A DNA stretch of 64,000 bases from Lachnospiraceae bacterium (lineage in GTDB: Bacteria; Bacillota; Clostridia; Lachnospirales; Lachnospiraceae). Shown one piece after another: positions 42,803-51,954 of this stretch. The stretch lies in the NCBI GenBank assembly GCA_900769115.1, contig CAAGFJ010000062.1, forward strand, positions 9,429-73,428, in the 5' to 3' direction. Numbering within the stretch: position 1 is the stretch's first letter; every line of letters begins with the position of its first letter. Position numbers and translations under genes: made by a program. The notes under the pieces are model-generated. The model did no database searches and was not told the DNA's origin. It worked only from the letters and a program-made list of their open reading frames with translations.

Positions 42803-44686
42803 CTATACACCGGTCTGATTAATCAGTTTGTCATACACCTCATTCATAACCGAGATTACCTTGCTTGCAAGGTCAAATCCATTCTGATAGATTACCAGGC
42901 TGCTTGCCTCCTCGTTCGTATCTACAGAAGACACCGACTTTCTCTGATTATCGATAACAGTTGCTACTTCGTTCATATTCTTGGAAAATGCCGTGTACTT
43001 CGAGATATCTACTGCCTGTGAAGTTGTAATGGACTGCAGGAACTGTGCAACGGTTCCTTGCGAGTACATGCTCCAGTCATCCATACCCGCAATCACTTTG
43101 TCCAACACCCCTCTGGCATCCTTGTTGCCCTGTTCAATATCCTCTTTGTAAGATACAACCAGCTTGGATTGATCTTTCACAATCTCCTGATTGATGCTCC
43201 AGTTAAGTGCTGTGATCCGATAATAGCTGGAATCTACAGAAGCCATTGTAGAGCTGCCTGCATTCCCCGTAAGAACATAATCATTGCCCTCAATATCCGG
43301 TGCCGTAAAGAAATCCATTCCGGCATCTCCATTGGCATCCACGCCCGTTGTGAAAATATCATTCATATATCGGGAGAGTGTTCTTGCAAACTCATTCAAT
43401 TGCGTCATATAATACGGGATTCCCTTGCAATCTACACTGTCGCCCATGATCGCTTCCTTTCCCACATCCAGACCTACATCAAAAGTCGCAGGAACCCGCT
43501 TACCCGTCTCATCCTCTACAGTCAGATTCTTAAAAATAAAGCTGGTGAGATTCCCATCTGCATCCTTCGCAGCCTCCCAGCTATCATAATAATAGCTCTT
43601 ACAGTTCAAAGTGATCACACCTGATTCCGGCAGGTTCAGCTTATCCACCGATATTGCTTTTGCAAGCTTGACCGTTGCTGTAGAACCATTACCCGTTCCG
43701 ATTGCCATCGCCGTGATGGTTCCGGTAAATGGATCCGCATTATTGCCATCCCTTACCTCCAACAGACCTTTGATCCGTCCGGTCACGTTCTCACTGTTAA
43801 AATTAAACTTCTCGCCAATTGTATCATTCAATCCTTCCCAATAGACATCATACAATCCATCAATGTCGTTCTGATTCACTTTCTCCTGGCGCGCCACAAC
43901 CTTAAGCTGCTTGCATTCCATCTCATCTACTAATACGGTATTACCAATCCGCACCTCGTAACGGCTTGCTCCTGATTCAATTGCATTCTCGCCAAAACCG
44001 TAGGTGATCGGCGTCTCTGTCACGGTAACATTCACCAGTTCAGAAAGAGAATCCACTAATACTTCCCGCTGGTCCCGCAGATCATTCGCATTCCCGGAAC
44101 GTGTCTCAATATTCATGATCTGCTGATTCAATGTATAGATCTGGGATGCGATCGAATTGATCGTATCTACATGAATTGCCACCTCATTATTAATATCCTG
44201 CTGTGTCTTGCGGTAATTCGTTCCTGTCTCCTTGATCAGATCCGTAAAATTCTGTGCTGATTGAATGAACTGAGTCCGGTAGGTTGCATCCGAAGGGCTG
44301 GATGCCAGATCCTGCATGGCACCGCTTAACTTGCTGAGAAGCTTCGTGTACCCTGTCTCCGATTGCATCTCATTCAAATAGGACTGCAGCTGTGTCAACT
44401 GTTCCTGCACGCCGGTATATTCCGAATACTGCGATTGCGCTGCATGATACTTGGTATCATAATAGATATTACGTAATTGTGTGATTCCCGTTGCCTTAAC
44501 ACCGGTACCCATCATTCCATATGCATTATTCACACGAAGTGCATCTGCCGCCTGTGCAAGTACCGTCTGTCTCGAATACCCCTTCACATTTGCATTGGAT
44601 ATGTTATGTGCCGCCGTATTCATATTCGCCTGTTGATAATTAAGTCCCGATAATCCGGTGTTCAATCCTAAAAATGTTGATGGCAT
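42803..44686 (-). CDS. flgK: Flagellar hook-associated protein FlgK (copy 1)
   Basis: A 627-residue HAP1. The N-terminus (FLGLNTGLSGLNYQQANMNT, AAHNISNANVKGYSRQTVLA) and C-terminus (NEEASSLVIYQNGFDLASKV) are the rod/hook-type ends. The first ~200 residues contain coiled helices (NYRKTQQDINNEVAIHVDTI). It joins hook to filament with FlgL. A second FlgK paralogue precedes it by 21 bases, so the filament junction may contain two forms. Confidence 0.9.
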   Translation of the reverse strand: MPSTFLGLNTGLSGLNYQQANMNTAAHNISNANVKGYSRQTVLAQAADALRVNNAYGMMGTGVKATGITQLRNIYYDTKYHAAQSQYSEYTGVQEQLTQLQSYLNEMQSETGYTKLLSKLSGAMQDLASSPSDATYRTQFIQSAQNFTDLIKETGTNYRKTQQDINNEVAIHVDTINSIASQIYTLNQQIMNIETRSGNANDLRDQREVLVDSLSELVNVTVTETPITYGFGENAIESGASRYEVRIGNTVLVDEMECKQLKVVARQEKVNQNDIDGLYDVYWEGLNDTIGEKFNFNSENVTGRIKGLLEVRDGNNADPFTGTITAMAIGTGNGSTATVKLAKAISVDKLNLPESGVITLNCKSYYYDSWEAAKDADGNLTSFIFKNLTVEDETGKRVPATFDVGLDVGKEAIMGDSVDCKGIPYYMTQLNEFARTLSRYMNDIFTTGVDANGDAGMDFFTAPDIEGNDYVLTGNAGSSTMASVDSSYYRITALNWSINQEIVKDQSKLVVSYKEDIEQGNKDARGVLDKVIAGMDDWSMYSQGTVAQFLQSITTSQAVDISKYTAFSKNMNEVATVIDNQRKSVSSVDTNEEASSLVIYQNGFDLASKVISVMNEVYDKLINQTGV

Positions 44687-44707
44687 ATTCTCATTCCCTT
44701 CTTACTT

Positions 44708-46513
44708 TTATCCTAATTTGCTGATCAAATGTTCCACCATGTCAGATACCACCGTAAAGTATCTCGACGAAGCATTGTAGCCCTGTTGATATCGGATCAG
44801 ATTACTCAATTCCTCACTTGTTGATACTCCGGTAACCGTCTGTCTCTGGTTATCCGCCTCCTGAACTGCCTTGGTCTGCGACTCTGCAATTCCATTGTAG
44901 GTGTATCCCTTATTGGCAAAGTCTGCAACGAACTCCTTGTAGTAACCCATAAAATTATTGGTTACCAGACTGTTCGGTCCAAGGCTCGCAAAATCATCCT
45001 CCCACATTGTGATCAACTGATTCGCCACATCCTGCAATTCTTCCTTTTGCAGATTCGACAATGGCAGCAGGCTCGGATTCTTAGTCAGATCATCATTGAC
45101 CTGAATATTACCTAATGTATATAAAGAGTGATAATTGTTCTCATTCTCCTCATTGTATACTTTGACCGTCTGCTGGGTTCCATCTGCTAACGTTACCGTC
45201 TGTTCCGTATAACGCGGCATATTATTCCGGACAAACAGCTCTGTTCCCTGCACACTGTTCTTCTCACCCATACCATAGCCGGCCTTCTCTGTATCCAGCA
45301 CCTGAATCGTGCTGCCATCCGCTAAGGTAACCTCCTTATTCGGACATAAGATATCATTAATCTTCGTCACTACACCATGAATCAGCTGGTCAAACTGCGC
45401 CATAATGTTATTCACCGTGTATGGTTCTAAATATGTATTATAATAATCTCTATCCTTGACAAATTGCTGATAATCCGTCTGATACTGCTGGTAATCTGCC
45501 TGGTAATCCACCATGGCCTGATTATATTCCGCATCTGACTTATAGTCTGCCCGGACCGGGCGAACCGGTGCTTCCGGTGCCTGCGGCACATCCGTATACT
45601 TTGCCACCCAGTCACCACGCGACATGATAATTCCTTTCAGGGAACCGACATCCGTTCCCGTATCTGCATTCGGCACTCTGGTCAGATTGAACACATTCGT
45701 CTGGTCATCCTTCCAGACTGGAACATAATAATCGCAGGAATCACTCACTTCCTTAACATCCATCTTATAGGTACGATCCATGCTGACCAGACACCGGTTC
45801 TCTGCATAGACCTCCATCTGTCCATCATCCATCTCCCGGTAAGTAATGGATATGATACCACTCAGTTCATCTAATGCGGCATCTCTCTGATCCCGGTAGT
45901 CATTGGCTCCTTCAATTCCCGTTGCCTCTACCTTGCTGATCTGCTCATTCAGATCATATATGGTATCTGCCAGTTCATTGATCCGGTCTACCTGGTCCTG
46001 GATCTCTGTATTCAGATTCTTCTGGTAGGTAGTCAGCTGGGAATATATCTTATTCGCCTGATCAACAAATGCAACGCCTCTGGCAATATACGAACTTCTT
46101 GTTACAATACTGTTCGGCTCCTTCTGCAGCTCCTCTGCCGCAGACCAGAGATTCTGCATATAGGTACGAAAATCACTGCTCTCCAATTCTCCAAAATAAT
46201 TCTGAACCTCCGCTACCACATCATACTTGGTCTGGTAAAACTGTTCCCGTCCAACCTCGGTCCGGTACTTCTTATCGATCAGGTTATCCCGAATATGCCG
46301 GATATCTATGATCCGGGTTCCAAGGCCTGCCTGATTCTTACCAACTGCGGTATCCCCAAGATTCGTATATGCCATATCCGTGAGAAGAACCTGCTGTCTG
46401 GTATATCCGGTAATCCCCGCGTTAGTTATATTATGTGCAGTTGTATTCAGCGCATATTGTCCGGATTGCATACCCGATACGCCTACATAGAAATTACCCA
46501 TTGTGCCTGACAT
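44708..46513 (-). CDS. flgK: FlgK paralogue (copy 2)
   Basis: A 601-residue FlgK-like protein with its own ends (NFYVGVSGMQSGQYALNTTA, HNITNAGITGYTRQQVLLT; TSEELSNLIRYQQGYNASSR). It has an unusual insertion at ~315-365: a Pro-rich stretch (PQAPEAPVRPVRADY) followed by Gln/Tyr/Asp-rich repeats. Overall identity to the other copy is low outside the ends, so this is an old duplication with specialisation. It is the second gene after flgM in the operon, behind flgN. Confidence 0.85.
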   Translation of the reverse strand: MSGTMGNFYVGVSGMQSGQYALNTTAHNITNAGITGYTRQQVLLTDMAYTNLGDTAVGKNQAGLGTRIIDIRHIRDNLIDKKYRTEVGREQFYQTKYDVVAEVQNYFGELESSDFRTYMQNLWSAAEELQKEPNSIVTRSSYIARGVAFVDQANKIYSQLTTYQKNLNTEIQDQVDRINELADTIYDLNEQISKVEATGIEGANDYRDQRDAALDELSGIISITYREMDDGQMEVYAENRCLVSMDRTYKMDVKEVSDSCDYYVPVWKDDQTNVFNLTRVPNADTGTDVGSLKGIIMSRGDWVAKYTDVPQAPEAPVRPVRADYKSDAEYNQAMVDYQADYQQYQTDYQQFVKDRDYYNTYLEPYTVNNIMAQFDQLIHGVVTKINDILCPNKEVTLADGSTIQVLDTEKAGYGMGEKNSVQGTELFVRNNMPRYTEQTVTLADGTQQTVKVYNEENENNYHSLYTLGNIQVNDDLTKNPSLLPLSNLQKEELQDVANQLITMWEDDFASLGPNSLVTNNFMGYYKEFVADFANKGYTYNGIAESQTKAVQEADNQRQTVTGVSTSEELSNLIRYQQGYNASSRYFTVVSDMVEHLISKLG

Positions 46514-46539
46514 ACCCGTTCCTCTTTTCTACCTAATGC

Positions 46540-47055
46540 TCACTGCTTCGCATCAAAGGAAGAATAGCTTCCTCCAAGCGTCGCTCCACTGTAATTGCCT
46601 CTGTTATAGTTCGCCGTCTCCGGCGCCTGATTCATTGACTGAACCAGATTAATGGAATACTCTGTCATCTCCAGTGATTCCTTCAGCAGTCCCTGATTAT
46701 GAAGATTCGTCTGCTTCAACAGTTCTGCCTGCTTCAATAATCTATCCCTAACAGTAATTAAAGGATGCTGAAACTCGGGCTGTTTCTCCATCAACTGAAT
46801 GACCTCCGAAACAGTAATCGTGCTCGCATCCTTGCCTAATACCGTCGCAATCTCTTGAAGTGCCAGATTCCTCTTATGTGATATTGCCGTAATATCATCA
46901 ACTATTCTCTGTTCTCTCTCATTGGCTTGTGAAAGACGTTCCAAATCATTCGAAACGATCACCGCCGTCTTATCCATAGACTCTTTCGTGAGCAGTTCGT
47001 ATAATTCCGACTCCTGCTCCAAAGTCATAATTAAATTCTCAATTAAGCTCGCCAT
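46540..47055 (-). CDS. flgN: FlgN-type export chaperone
   Basis: A 171-residue helical protein (MASLIENLIMTLEQESELYE, LLTKESMDKTAVIVSNDLER) with a Gly/Ser/Asn-rich, probably disordered tail. It matches FlgN in length and position: directly after flgM and before flgK, as in Bacillus (yvyG). FlgN escorts FlgK and FlgL to the export gate; with two FlgK paralogues it may serve both. Confidence 0.88.
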   Translation of the reverse strand: MASLIENLIMTLEQESELYELLTKESMDKTAVIVSNDLERLSQANEREQRIVDDITAISHKRNLALQEIATVLGKDASTITVSEVIQLMEKQPEFQHPLITVRDRLLKQAELLKQTNLHNQGLLKESLEMTEYSINLVQSMNQAPETANYNRGNYSGATLGGSYSSFDAKQ

Positions 47056-47088
47056 CGAACTCTCCTCTTATCCATAGTACCTATCAAC

Positions 47089-47110
47089 CCTGAAAGCATA
47101 TGCTTTCAGG
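47089..47110. other. Perfect palindrome between flgM and flgN
   Basis: A 22-bp perfect palindrome (arm CCTGAAAGCAT) lies just after the flgM stop codon. Outer CTATC/GATAG bases extend the hairpin across an internal loop. No U-tract follows. It could be an operator or an mRNA structure setting the flgM to flgN ratio. Confidence 0.55.
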
Positions 47111-47111
47111 A

Positions 47112-47399
47112 TTAGATAGATCTCTCGTCAAATGCAGCTAACAACTTATCTGCAAAGTCCTCTGCACTGACCTGGTAGGTTCCGTTCGCGATGCTCGCCT
47201 TCAGCGCACTTACTTTATCCTCTCTTACATCAGGAACTGCCTTAAGTGCTGTCTTAGCAATCTGCATATCTCTTCCCACAGAAGAAAAAGAAACCTGATC
47301 CATGGTTGCCGCAGTGCTTACTCCACTGGTGTTGTAGCCTTTCTTGACTGGCTGATTCCCATATACCTGGGCAATCTGATTATACGCACCAATTCGCAT
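47112..47399 (-). CDS. flgM: Anti-sigma-28 factor FlgM
   Basis: A 95-residue protein; the start at 47399 (MRIGAYNQIAQVYG) is preceded by GAAGGTGT. The C-terminal FlgM domain is DVREDKVSALKASIANGTYQ, VSAEDFADKLLAAF. It holds sigma-28 inactive until it is exported after hook completion. It is itself preceded by a sigma-28-like promoter, giving the usual feedback. Confidence 0.93.
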   Translation of the reverse strand: MRIGAYNQIAQVYGNQPVKKGYNTSGVSTAATMDQVSFSSVGRDMQIAKTALKAVPDVREDKVSALKASIANGTYQVSAEDFADKLLAAFDERSI

Positions 47400-47481
47400 C
47401 GTTACACCTTCTTTCCATTGTCCCGGATGACCCATCCGCAGCCAATATATTCTTCCAATCTCATCATTGGATTCATTAATT

Positions 47482-47508
47482 ATATCGGACTATTTCCGGA
47501 AAACATTA
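47482..47508 (-). promoter_or_regulatory. Sigma-28 promoter of flgM
   Basis: On the minus strand TAATGTTT (47501-47508), 11 bases, TCCGATAT (47482-47489); 7 of 8 bases of the -35 consensus agree. Confidence 0.65.
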
Positions 47509-47575
47509 TATCTAATTGAGAAAAAGTTCTAACCCAATATATTGTGTATTACGATGCGATCTTCTGATCAAATGA

Positions 47576-47977
47576 TTACTTATCCAGGAAACGCATTCTG
47601 GCTGCTTCCCGCTGCTTCTTCACCACAACAGACTCCTCAGACCGGTACATACCATCCATCTTTCCTAACAGCTTATCCTTACACTTCTGACACAAACGTC
47701 CGGAACGGATCATAGCACCACAGCTCTCACAATCCAGTCCAACTCCGGATTCTTCCGAAAAAGAAAGTCTCTCTTCCCTGATCCAGCGGCGGATCTGGTT
47801 CGAGGATACACCTGTCGCCTCTGCTACTTCCGTAATTCCGTGCGTTGGATTCTCACGGACATATTCCTTTACTTCCTGAAACTTCTCCTCTAACTTAGCC
47901 TTACATCCGGGACAGATTGATGGTCCGCTCAGATAATTAAATAATCTCTTACACTGTCTGCATGTTCTAACTTCCAT
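47576..47977 (-). CDS. yvyF: YvyF-type flagellar operon protein (TIGR03826-like)
   Basis: A 133-residue protein with an N-terminal zinc ribbon (CRQCKRLFNYLSGPSICPGC), a central MerR-like helix-turn-helix (GITEVAEATGVSSNQIRRWI) and a second zinc ribbon (CESCGAMIRSGRLCQKC). It is the gene that stands between comFC and flgM in Bacillus too. Its exact function is not established; DNA or RNA binding is likely. Confidence 0.88.
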   Translation of the reverse strand: MEVRTCRQCKRLFNYLSGPSICPGCKAKLEEKFQEVKEYVRENPTHGITEVAEATGVSSNQIRRWIREERLSFSEESGVGLDCESCGAMIRSGRLCQKCKDKLLGKMDGMYRSEESVVVKKQREAARMRFLDK

Positions 47978-48003
47978 GTTCCCACTCCTTCTTCATCTTG
48001 ATC

Positions 48004-48732
48004 TTATATAGAATAGCCCCTGCCAATCGCTACGCTGGTATAATATACCTGCTGTACGCCACTTGCCAGCAGCACCTTTGCACAGGCCTCTATGGTTGCT
48101 CCGCTGGTATATATATCATCCACAACCAGCACTCTATCTAATTTTATCGTATTTTCCCCTATTTTGAAAGCATTTTTTAGGTTTTTCATACGGGCTTTGT
48201 CATTTAATTCTTTCTGGGGACTTGTATCTACTACCCGTTTGATATAATCCGGATAGACCGGCACACGAAGTTCCCTGCCTAGCTCCCTGGCAAGAACCTC
48301 TGCCTGATTATATCCCCGCACTCTCTTCTTATGCGGATGCACCGGAACCGGTACAATTCCTGATATACCAAGCCGCTGCAGCTGTTCGCCATATCGTCTG
48401 CATATACTCTCACTGTAAAACGCTGCATATCCCCGCTGGTTCTTATACTTGAAATCATACAGGGATGTCTTTACACCTCCTGTATACCAGAATGCAGGAA
48501 AGCCCCGCATGTAGGACTTGGGCATCCGCATACAATCCTCGCAATACTCCTCTTCTTCCCTCTCAATTCCTTTGCCACATCGCATGCAGACCGGTTCTTC
48601 CACCCATTCCACCGTACTTCTGCACTCCGGACACACCATCTCCGTCCCATATGGACGCACCTTCCGGCATAGCGGACAATGTACCGGATACAATAGATCC
48701 AACCAACGACCCAAACTGTAACCTCCTGTCAA
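48004..48732 (-). CDS. comFC: ComF family protein (phosphoribosyltransferase-like)
   Basis: A 242-residue protein with a zinc-binding N-terminus (CPLCRKVRPYGTEMVCPEC, CMRCGKGIEREEEEYCEDC) and a C-terminal phosphoribosyltransferase fold with the loop LVVDDIYTSGATIEACAKVL. In Bacillus it is needed for DNA uptake. It overlaps the recD2 gene by 4 bases. The usual comFA helicase is absent and recD2 stands in its place. Confidence 0.9.
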   Translation of the reverse strand: MTGGYSLGRWLDLLYPVHCPLCRKVRPYGTEMVCPECRSTVEWVEEPVCMRCGKGIEREEEEYCEDCMRMPKSYMRGFPAFWYTGGVKTSLYDFKYKNQRGYAAFYSESICRRYGEQLQRLGISGIVPVPVHPHKKRVRGYNQAEVLARELGRELRVPVYPDYIKRVVDTSPQKELNDKARMKNLKNAFKIGENTIKLDRVLVVDDIYTSGATIEACAKVLLASGVQQVYYTSVAIGRGYSI

Positions 48733-50987
48733 AAACCTTCCTCATGTAATTCCCTAAGCCGGAGATCTAAGGAAGAATATCTCTTCTGCTCATCATTATT
48801 CTGAATCATATTCTCCACCAGATAACCATTTCCCACAATAACAACACATTGTCTTGCTCTCGTTACCGCTGTGTACAACAGATTCCGGTTGAGCAGCACA
48901 CGCGGTCCGCTAAGCAGCGGCAGCACAACCGCCGGATATTCACTACCCTGCGATTTGTGAATCGTGATCGCATAGGACAATTCCAGCTCATCCAACAGAT
49001 TATACGGATAGCGCACTTCCTTGTCATCATCAAACACGACAACAACCTCTTCGTTATAGTCATCAATCTCCCGGATCACGCCCATATCTCCGTTGAATAC
49101 GCCCACTCCTTCTTCTGCCTTGAACCTTCCTTTTCCACTGTAGACCGCCCACTCCAGCTTGTAGTTGTTGCGGATCTGCATCACCTTATCGCCCTCACGA
49201 AAAATAGTGCCATTATTACATTCCTTTTCCTTCTTTCTGGTATTGGCCGGATTGAGCACCTGCTGCAGTTCCCGGTTGAGATTCTCCACACCCAGTTCGC
49301 CATTCCGCATCGGGGTAAGAACCTGTATCTCTTTTCCATCACAGCCTATATATCCCGGAAGCTTACGGGTCAGCAACAATCCAAGCTCTTTCGTGATATC
49401 CTTCGTATTCGATCTCGGAAGATAGAAGAAATCCTTGCTCTTGTTGTCTAACTGAATCGGCTGTCCTTTATTGATCCTGTGTGCATTTTCTACGATACTG
49501 CTTCCCTCTTCCTGACGGAAGATTCGTTCTAACGCAACCACCGGAATACAGCCGGAACGAATGATATCCTTCAGCACGTTACCCGCGCCAACGGACGGAA
49601 GCTGATTCTCATCTCCCACAAGGATCAGGTGCGTTCCCGGCATGATCGCCGCAAGTAGCGAATGCATCAGAAACAGATCCACCATCGACATCTCATCAAT
49701 AATGATCACATCCGCTTCTAATGGATTGGATGCATTACGTTCAAACCGGATTCCTGCATTCCCTGTTGCATTCCCATCCTCCGGCACTCCACTGGATAAT
49801 TCCAGCAACCGGTGAATTGTCTGTGCCTTATATCCGGTTGCTTCCGTCATACGCTTAGCCGCACGTCCGGTCGGAGCTGCCAGCAGAATATCCGCATCCT
49901 CCATCTCATAATACTGAATGATCGCATTGATTGTTGTCGTCTTACCGGTTCCCGGACCACCCGTCACTACTAAAATTCCCTGCTGTACCGCCTGACGAAC
50001 CGCCTCTTTCTGCATCCCGTCCAGTTCCATGTGATTCTTCTTCTCAATATCCTTAAGAATCCGGTCAATCTCCCCCTCCTCAACCCGAACGGTAGACTTC
50101 GCCTCTAACAGCATCCTCGCAGCATCCAGCTCCCTGTTATAATAATTAGCCGCATAGACAATCTCCTCTTCCTCCCGTTGCCGGAAGATCACCTTGCCCT
50201 CTACCTGCAGATTCATCAACTGGGTCACAATCGTATCCTCATCAATTGCCCCGCTCTTCTCTAACAACTGCCTTGTCCAACTGATCACCAGATGCTTCGG
50301 AAGATAGATATGTCCTAGCCCGGTTGCCTGATTCAGCGTATAAATGATTCCCGCACGCACACGAAAATCCGATTGCATTCCAATTCCTGCACGCATAGCA
50401 ATCGCATCTGCTGTCTTGAATCCTACCCCGCTGATATCCTCTGCAATCTGATACGGATTTTTCTTAATAATCGTATATAATCTCTGCCCATACTCATTGA
50501 ATATCTTCACTGACAGCGTTGGCGAGATTCCAAACTCCGAAAGAAACATCAGTGCTTCCCTCATTGCCTGTTTCTCTATAAACTGCACTCCGATCTCATT
50601 TGCCTTGCGTTCGGAGATTCCTTTAATCTCTGCCAGCCGCTCTGGTTCTTCTTCAATCACCTGGAAGGTATCCATTCCAAATCTCTTAATGATACGTTTG
50701 GCCATGATCTCGCCGACACCTTTGATCGCTCCCGACCCAAGATACCGCTCCATACTCATCAGATCATCCGGCATCTTCACCTCATACTCCGACACCTTAA
50801 ACTGCATGCTGTAATTGGGATGTTCCACATATTCACCTCTTGCCAATATATACATTCCTTCTTCTATTCCGGAAAGATATCCCACAAATGTCTCATCGTC
50901 CCCATCCTTGGTCTCTACCGCAAATACAACATATTGATTGTTCTCATTCTTATATATAATCTTCGAAACGATCCCTTCCCGTTCCAT
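48729..50987 (-). CDS. recD2: RecD2-type SF1B DNA helicase
   Basis: A 752-residue helicase. The N-terminus is the RecD2 OB-like domain (GIVSKIIYKNENNQYVVFAV), then a helix-hairpin-helix tandem (GVGEIMAKRIIKRFG, ISGVGFKTADAIAMRAG). Walker A is GGPGTGKTTTINAII, Walker B IIDEMSMVDL, and the C-terminal UvrD-like part ends with TIHKSQGSEYPAVVLPL and YTAVTRARQCVVIVG. It unwinds DNA 5'-3' in repair and recombination without RecBC. The start at 50987 is behind GCGAGG. Confidence 0.95.
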   Translation of the reverse strand: MEREGIVSKIIYKNENNQYVVFAVETKDGDDETFVGYLSGIEEGMYILARGEYVEHPNYSMQFKVSEYEVKMPDDLMSMERYLGSGAIKGVGEIMAKRIIKRFGMDTFQVIEEEPERLAEIKGISERKANEIGVQFIEKQAMREALMFLSEFGISPTLSVKIFNEYGQRLYTIIKKNPYQIAEDISGVGFKTADAIAMRAGIGMQSDFRVRAGIIYTLNQATGLGHIYLPKHLVISWTRQLLEKSGAIDEDTIVTQLMNLQVEGKVIFRQREEEEIVYAANYYNRELDAARMLLEAKSTVRVEEGEIDRILKDIEKKNHMELDGMQKEAVRQAVQQGILVVTGGPGTGKTTTINAIIQYYEMEDADILLAAPTGRAAKRMTEATGYKAQTIHRLLELSSGVPEDGNATGNAGIRFERNASNPLEADVIIIDEMSMVDLFLMHSLLAAIMPGTHLILVGDENQLPSVGAGNVLKDIIRSGCIPVVALERIFRQEEGSSIVENAHRINKGQPIQLDNKSKDFFYLPRSNTKDITKELGLLLTRKLPGYIGCDGKEIQVLTPMRNGELGVENLNRELQQVLNPANTRKKEKECNNGTIFREGDKVMQIRNNYKLEWAVYSGKGRFKAEEGVGVFNGDMGVIREIDDYNEEVVVVFDDDKEVRYPYNLLDELELSYAITIHKSQGSEYPAVVLPLLSGPRVLLNRNLLYTAVTRARQCVVIVGNGYLVENMIQNNDEQKRYSSLDLRLRELHEEGF

Positions 50988-51067
50988 TTCTAATCCTCGC
51001 TTGTATAAAAAAATTAAAGCTGCCAATTATACGAATAGTAATTGGCAGCTCTGTAATTCCTTGTTAA

Positions 51068-51424
51068 TTACTGAAGTTTCTCTAAGTCTTCTTTGGTGAG
51101 ATCCTGATTATTAAGCATCTCCTGAACAAATTCCACAATATCATTGTGATTCCAGAAGCTAATGTGATGCTTATAAAGCTTACGTCTATAAGCCTCTTCC
51201 GGAACTAAAATCTTGTAAGTATAGATCTTACCGTTACGCTGTAACTTCAAATAATCCTTACGAACAAGCTTTGAAAGGAATGTAGAAACTGTCTGTGGTT
51301 TCCAATCCTTACCATAGAAGCCATTCACTCTGTCAACAACATCTGACAATACAGGCTCCTTCTTGCAGTCCCAAATAGACTTCATCACTAACTCTTCACT
51401 CTCTGTTAACTTCTCGATCTTCAT
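51068..51424 (-). CDS. BlaI/MecI/CopY-family regulator
   Basis: A 118-residue winged-helix repressor: KLTESEELVMKSIWDCKKEP, VSTFLSKLVRKDYLKLQRNG and a C-terminal dimerisation helix. The start at 51424 has GGAGG upstream; the longer frame would overlap flgJ. The family usually works with a BlaR1-type membrane protease, but none is nearby. It is in a flagellar operon between flgJ and recD2, so it may control motility or cell-wall genes; its signal is not known. Confidence 0.88.
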   Translation of the reverse strand: MKIEKLTESEELVMKSIWDCKKEPVLSDVVDRVNGFYGKDWKPQTVSTFLSKLVRKDYLKLQRNGKIYTYKILVPEEAYRRKLYKHHISFWNHNDIVEFVQEMLNNQDLTKEDLEKLQ

Positions 51425-51447
51425 ACGTGCCTCCATTCTCGTTCTCA

Positions 51448-51801
51448 CTACAATCCGTAGTTACGTTTCATCTGTTCATAGAGCTGACTTGCAAGACCTA
51501 TACCATTCCCCTGTTCTGACGCTAACTTTGCGTACTCCTGTGTCTGCATGTCCTTAAAATAATCCATGTAGCCACCTGATGAGTCATCGCCTTCTGCCTT
51601 CATAATCGTCTTCTCCATGCCCTTGTAGATCTGTTCAATAAAATATGCCTCGAATTCCTTGCAGGCACTCATCAGCTCTTCTTCTGTAGTATCTTCCCCT
51701 ACCTTGCCAAGCGTATTCTCCAAGGCATTCACTGATGCATTCGAAACCTGCGATTGATAACCATTGTAATATCCGGTTACATTCATATCCGTAAGTGACA
51801 T
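51448..51801 (-). CDS. flgJ: FlgJ-like rod-binding protein
   Basis: A 117-residue protein with the rod-binding domain (LMSACKEFEAYFIEQIYKGM, GGYMDYFKDMQTQEYAKLAS, GIGLASQLYEQMKR). The peptidoglycan hydrolase domain found in proteobacterial FlgJ is absent, as is usual in Firmicutes. It helps assemble the flagellar rod through the wall. A candidate sigma-A promoter lies in the gap ahead of it. Confidence 0.9.
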   Translation of the reverse strand: MSLTDMNVTGYYNGYQSQVSNASVNALENTLGKVGEDTTEEELMSACKEFEAYFIEQIYKGMEKTIMKAEGDDSSGGYMDYFKDMQTQEYAKLASEQGNGIGLASQLYEQMKRNYGL

Positions 51802-51828
51802 AGTTACCTCCTATCTACATATAAAATA

Positions 51829-51858
51829 TATTTACCACAAAACAACCCCTACTGTCAA
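51829..51858 (-). promoter_or_regulatory. Candidate promoter of flgJ and the BlaI-type gene
   Basis: On the minus strand a perfect TTGACA (51853-51858) is followed after 18 bases by TAAATA (51829-51834), a weak -10. Confidence 0.4.
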
Positions 51859-51954
51859 TGATTTTTTTACTTATCTCATACATCATATAAAATATATGTA
51901 AAAACTTGTCACATTCTTGACACATCACATTGACATTTTTCGGTCATTCATGCC

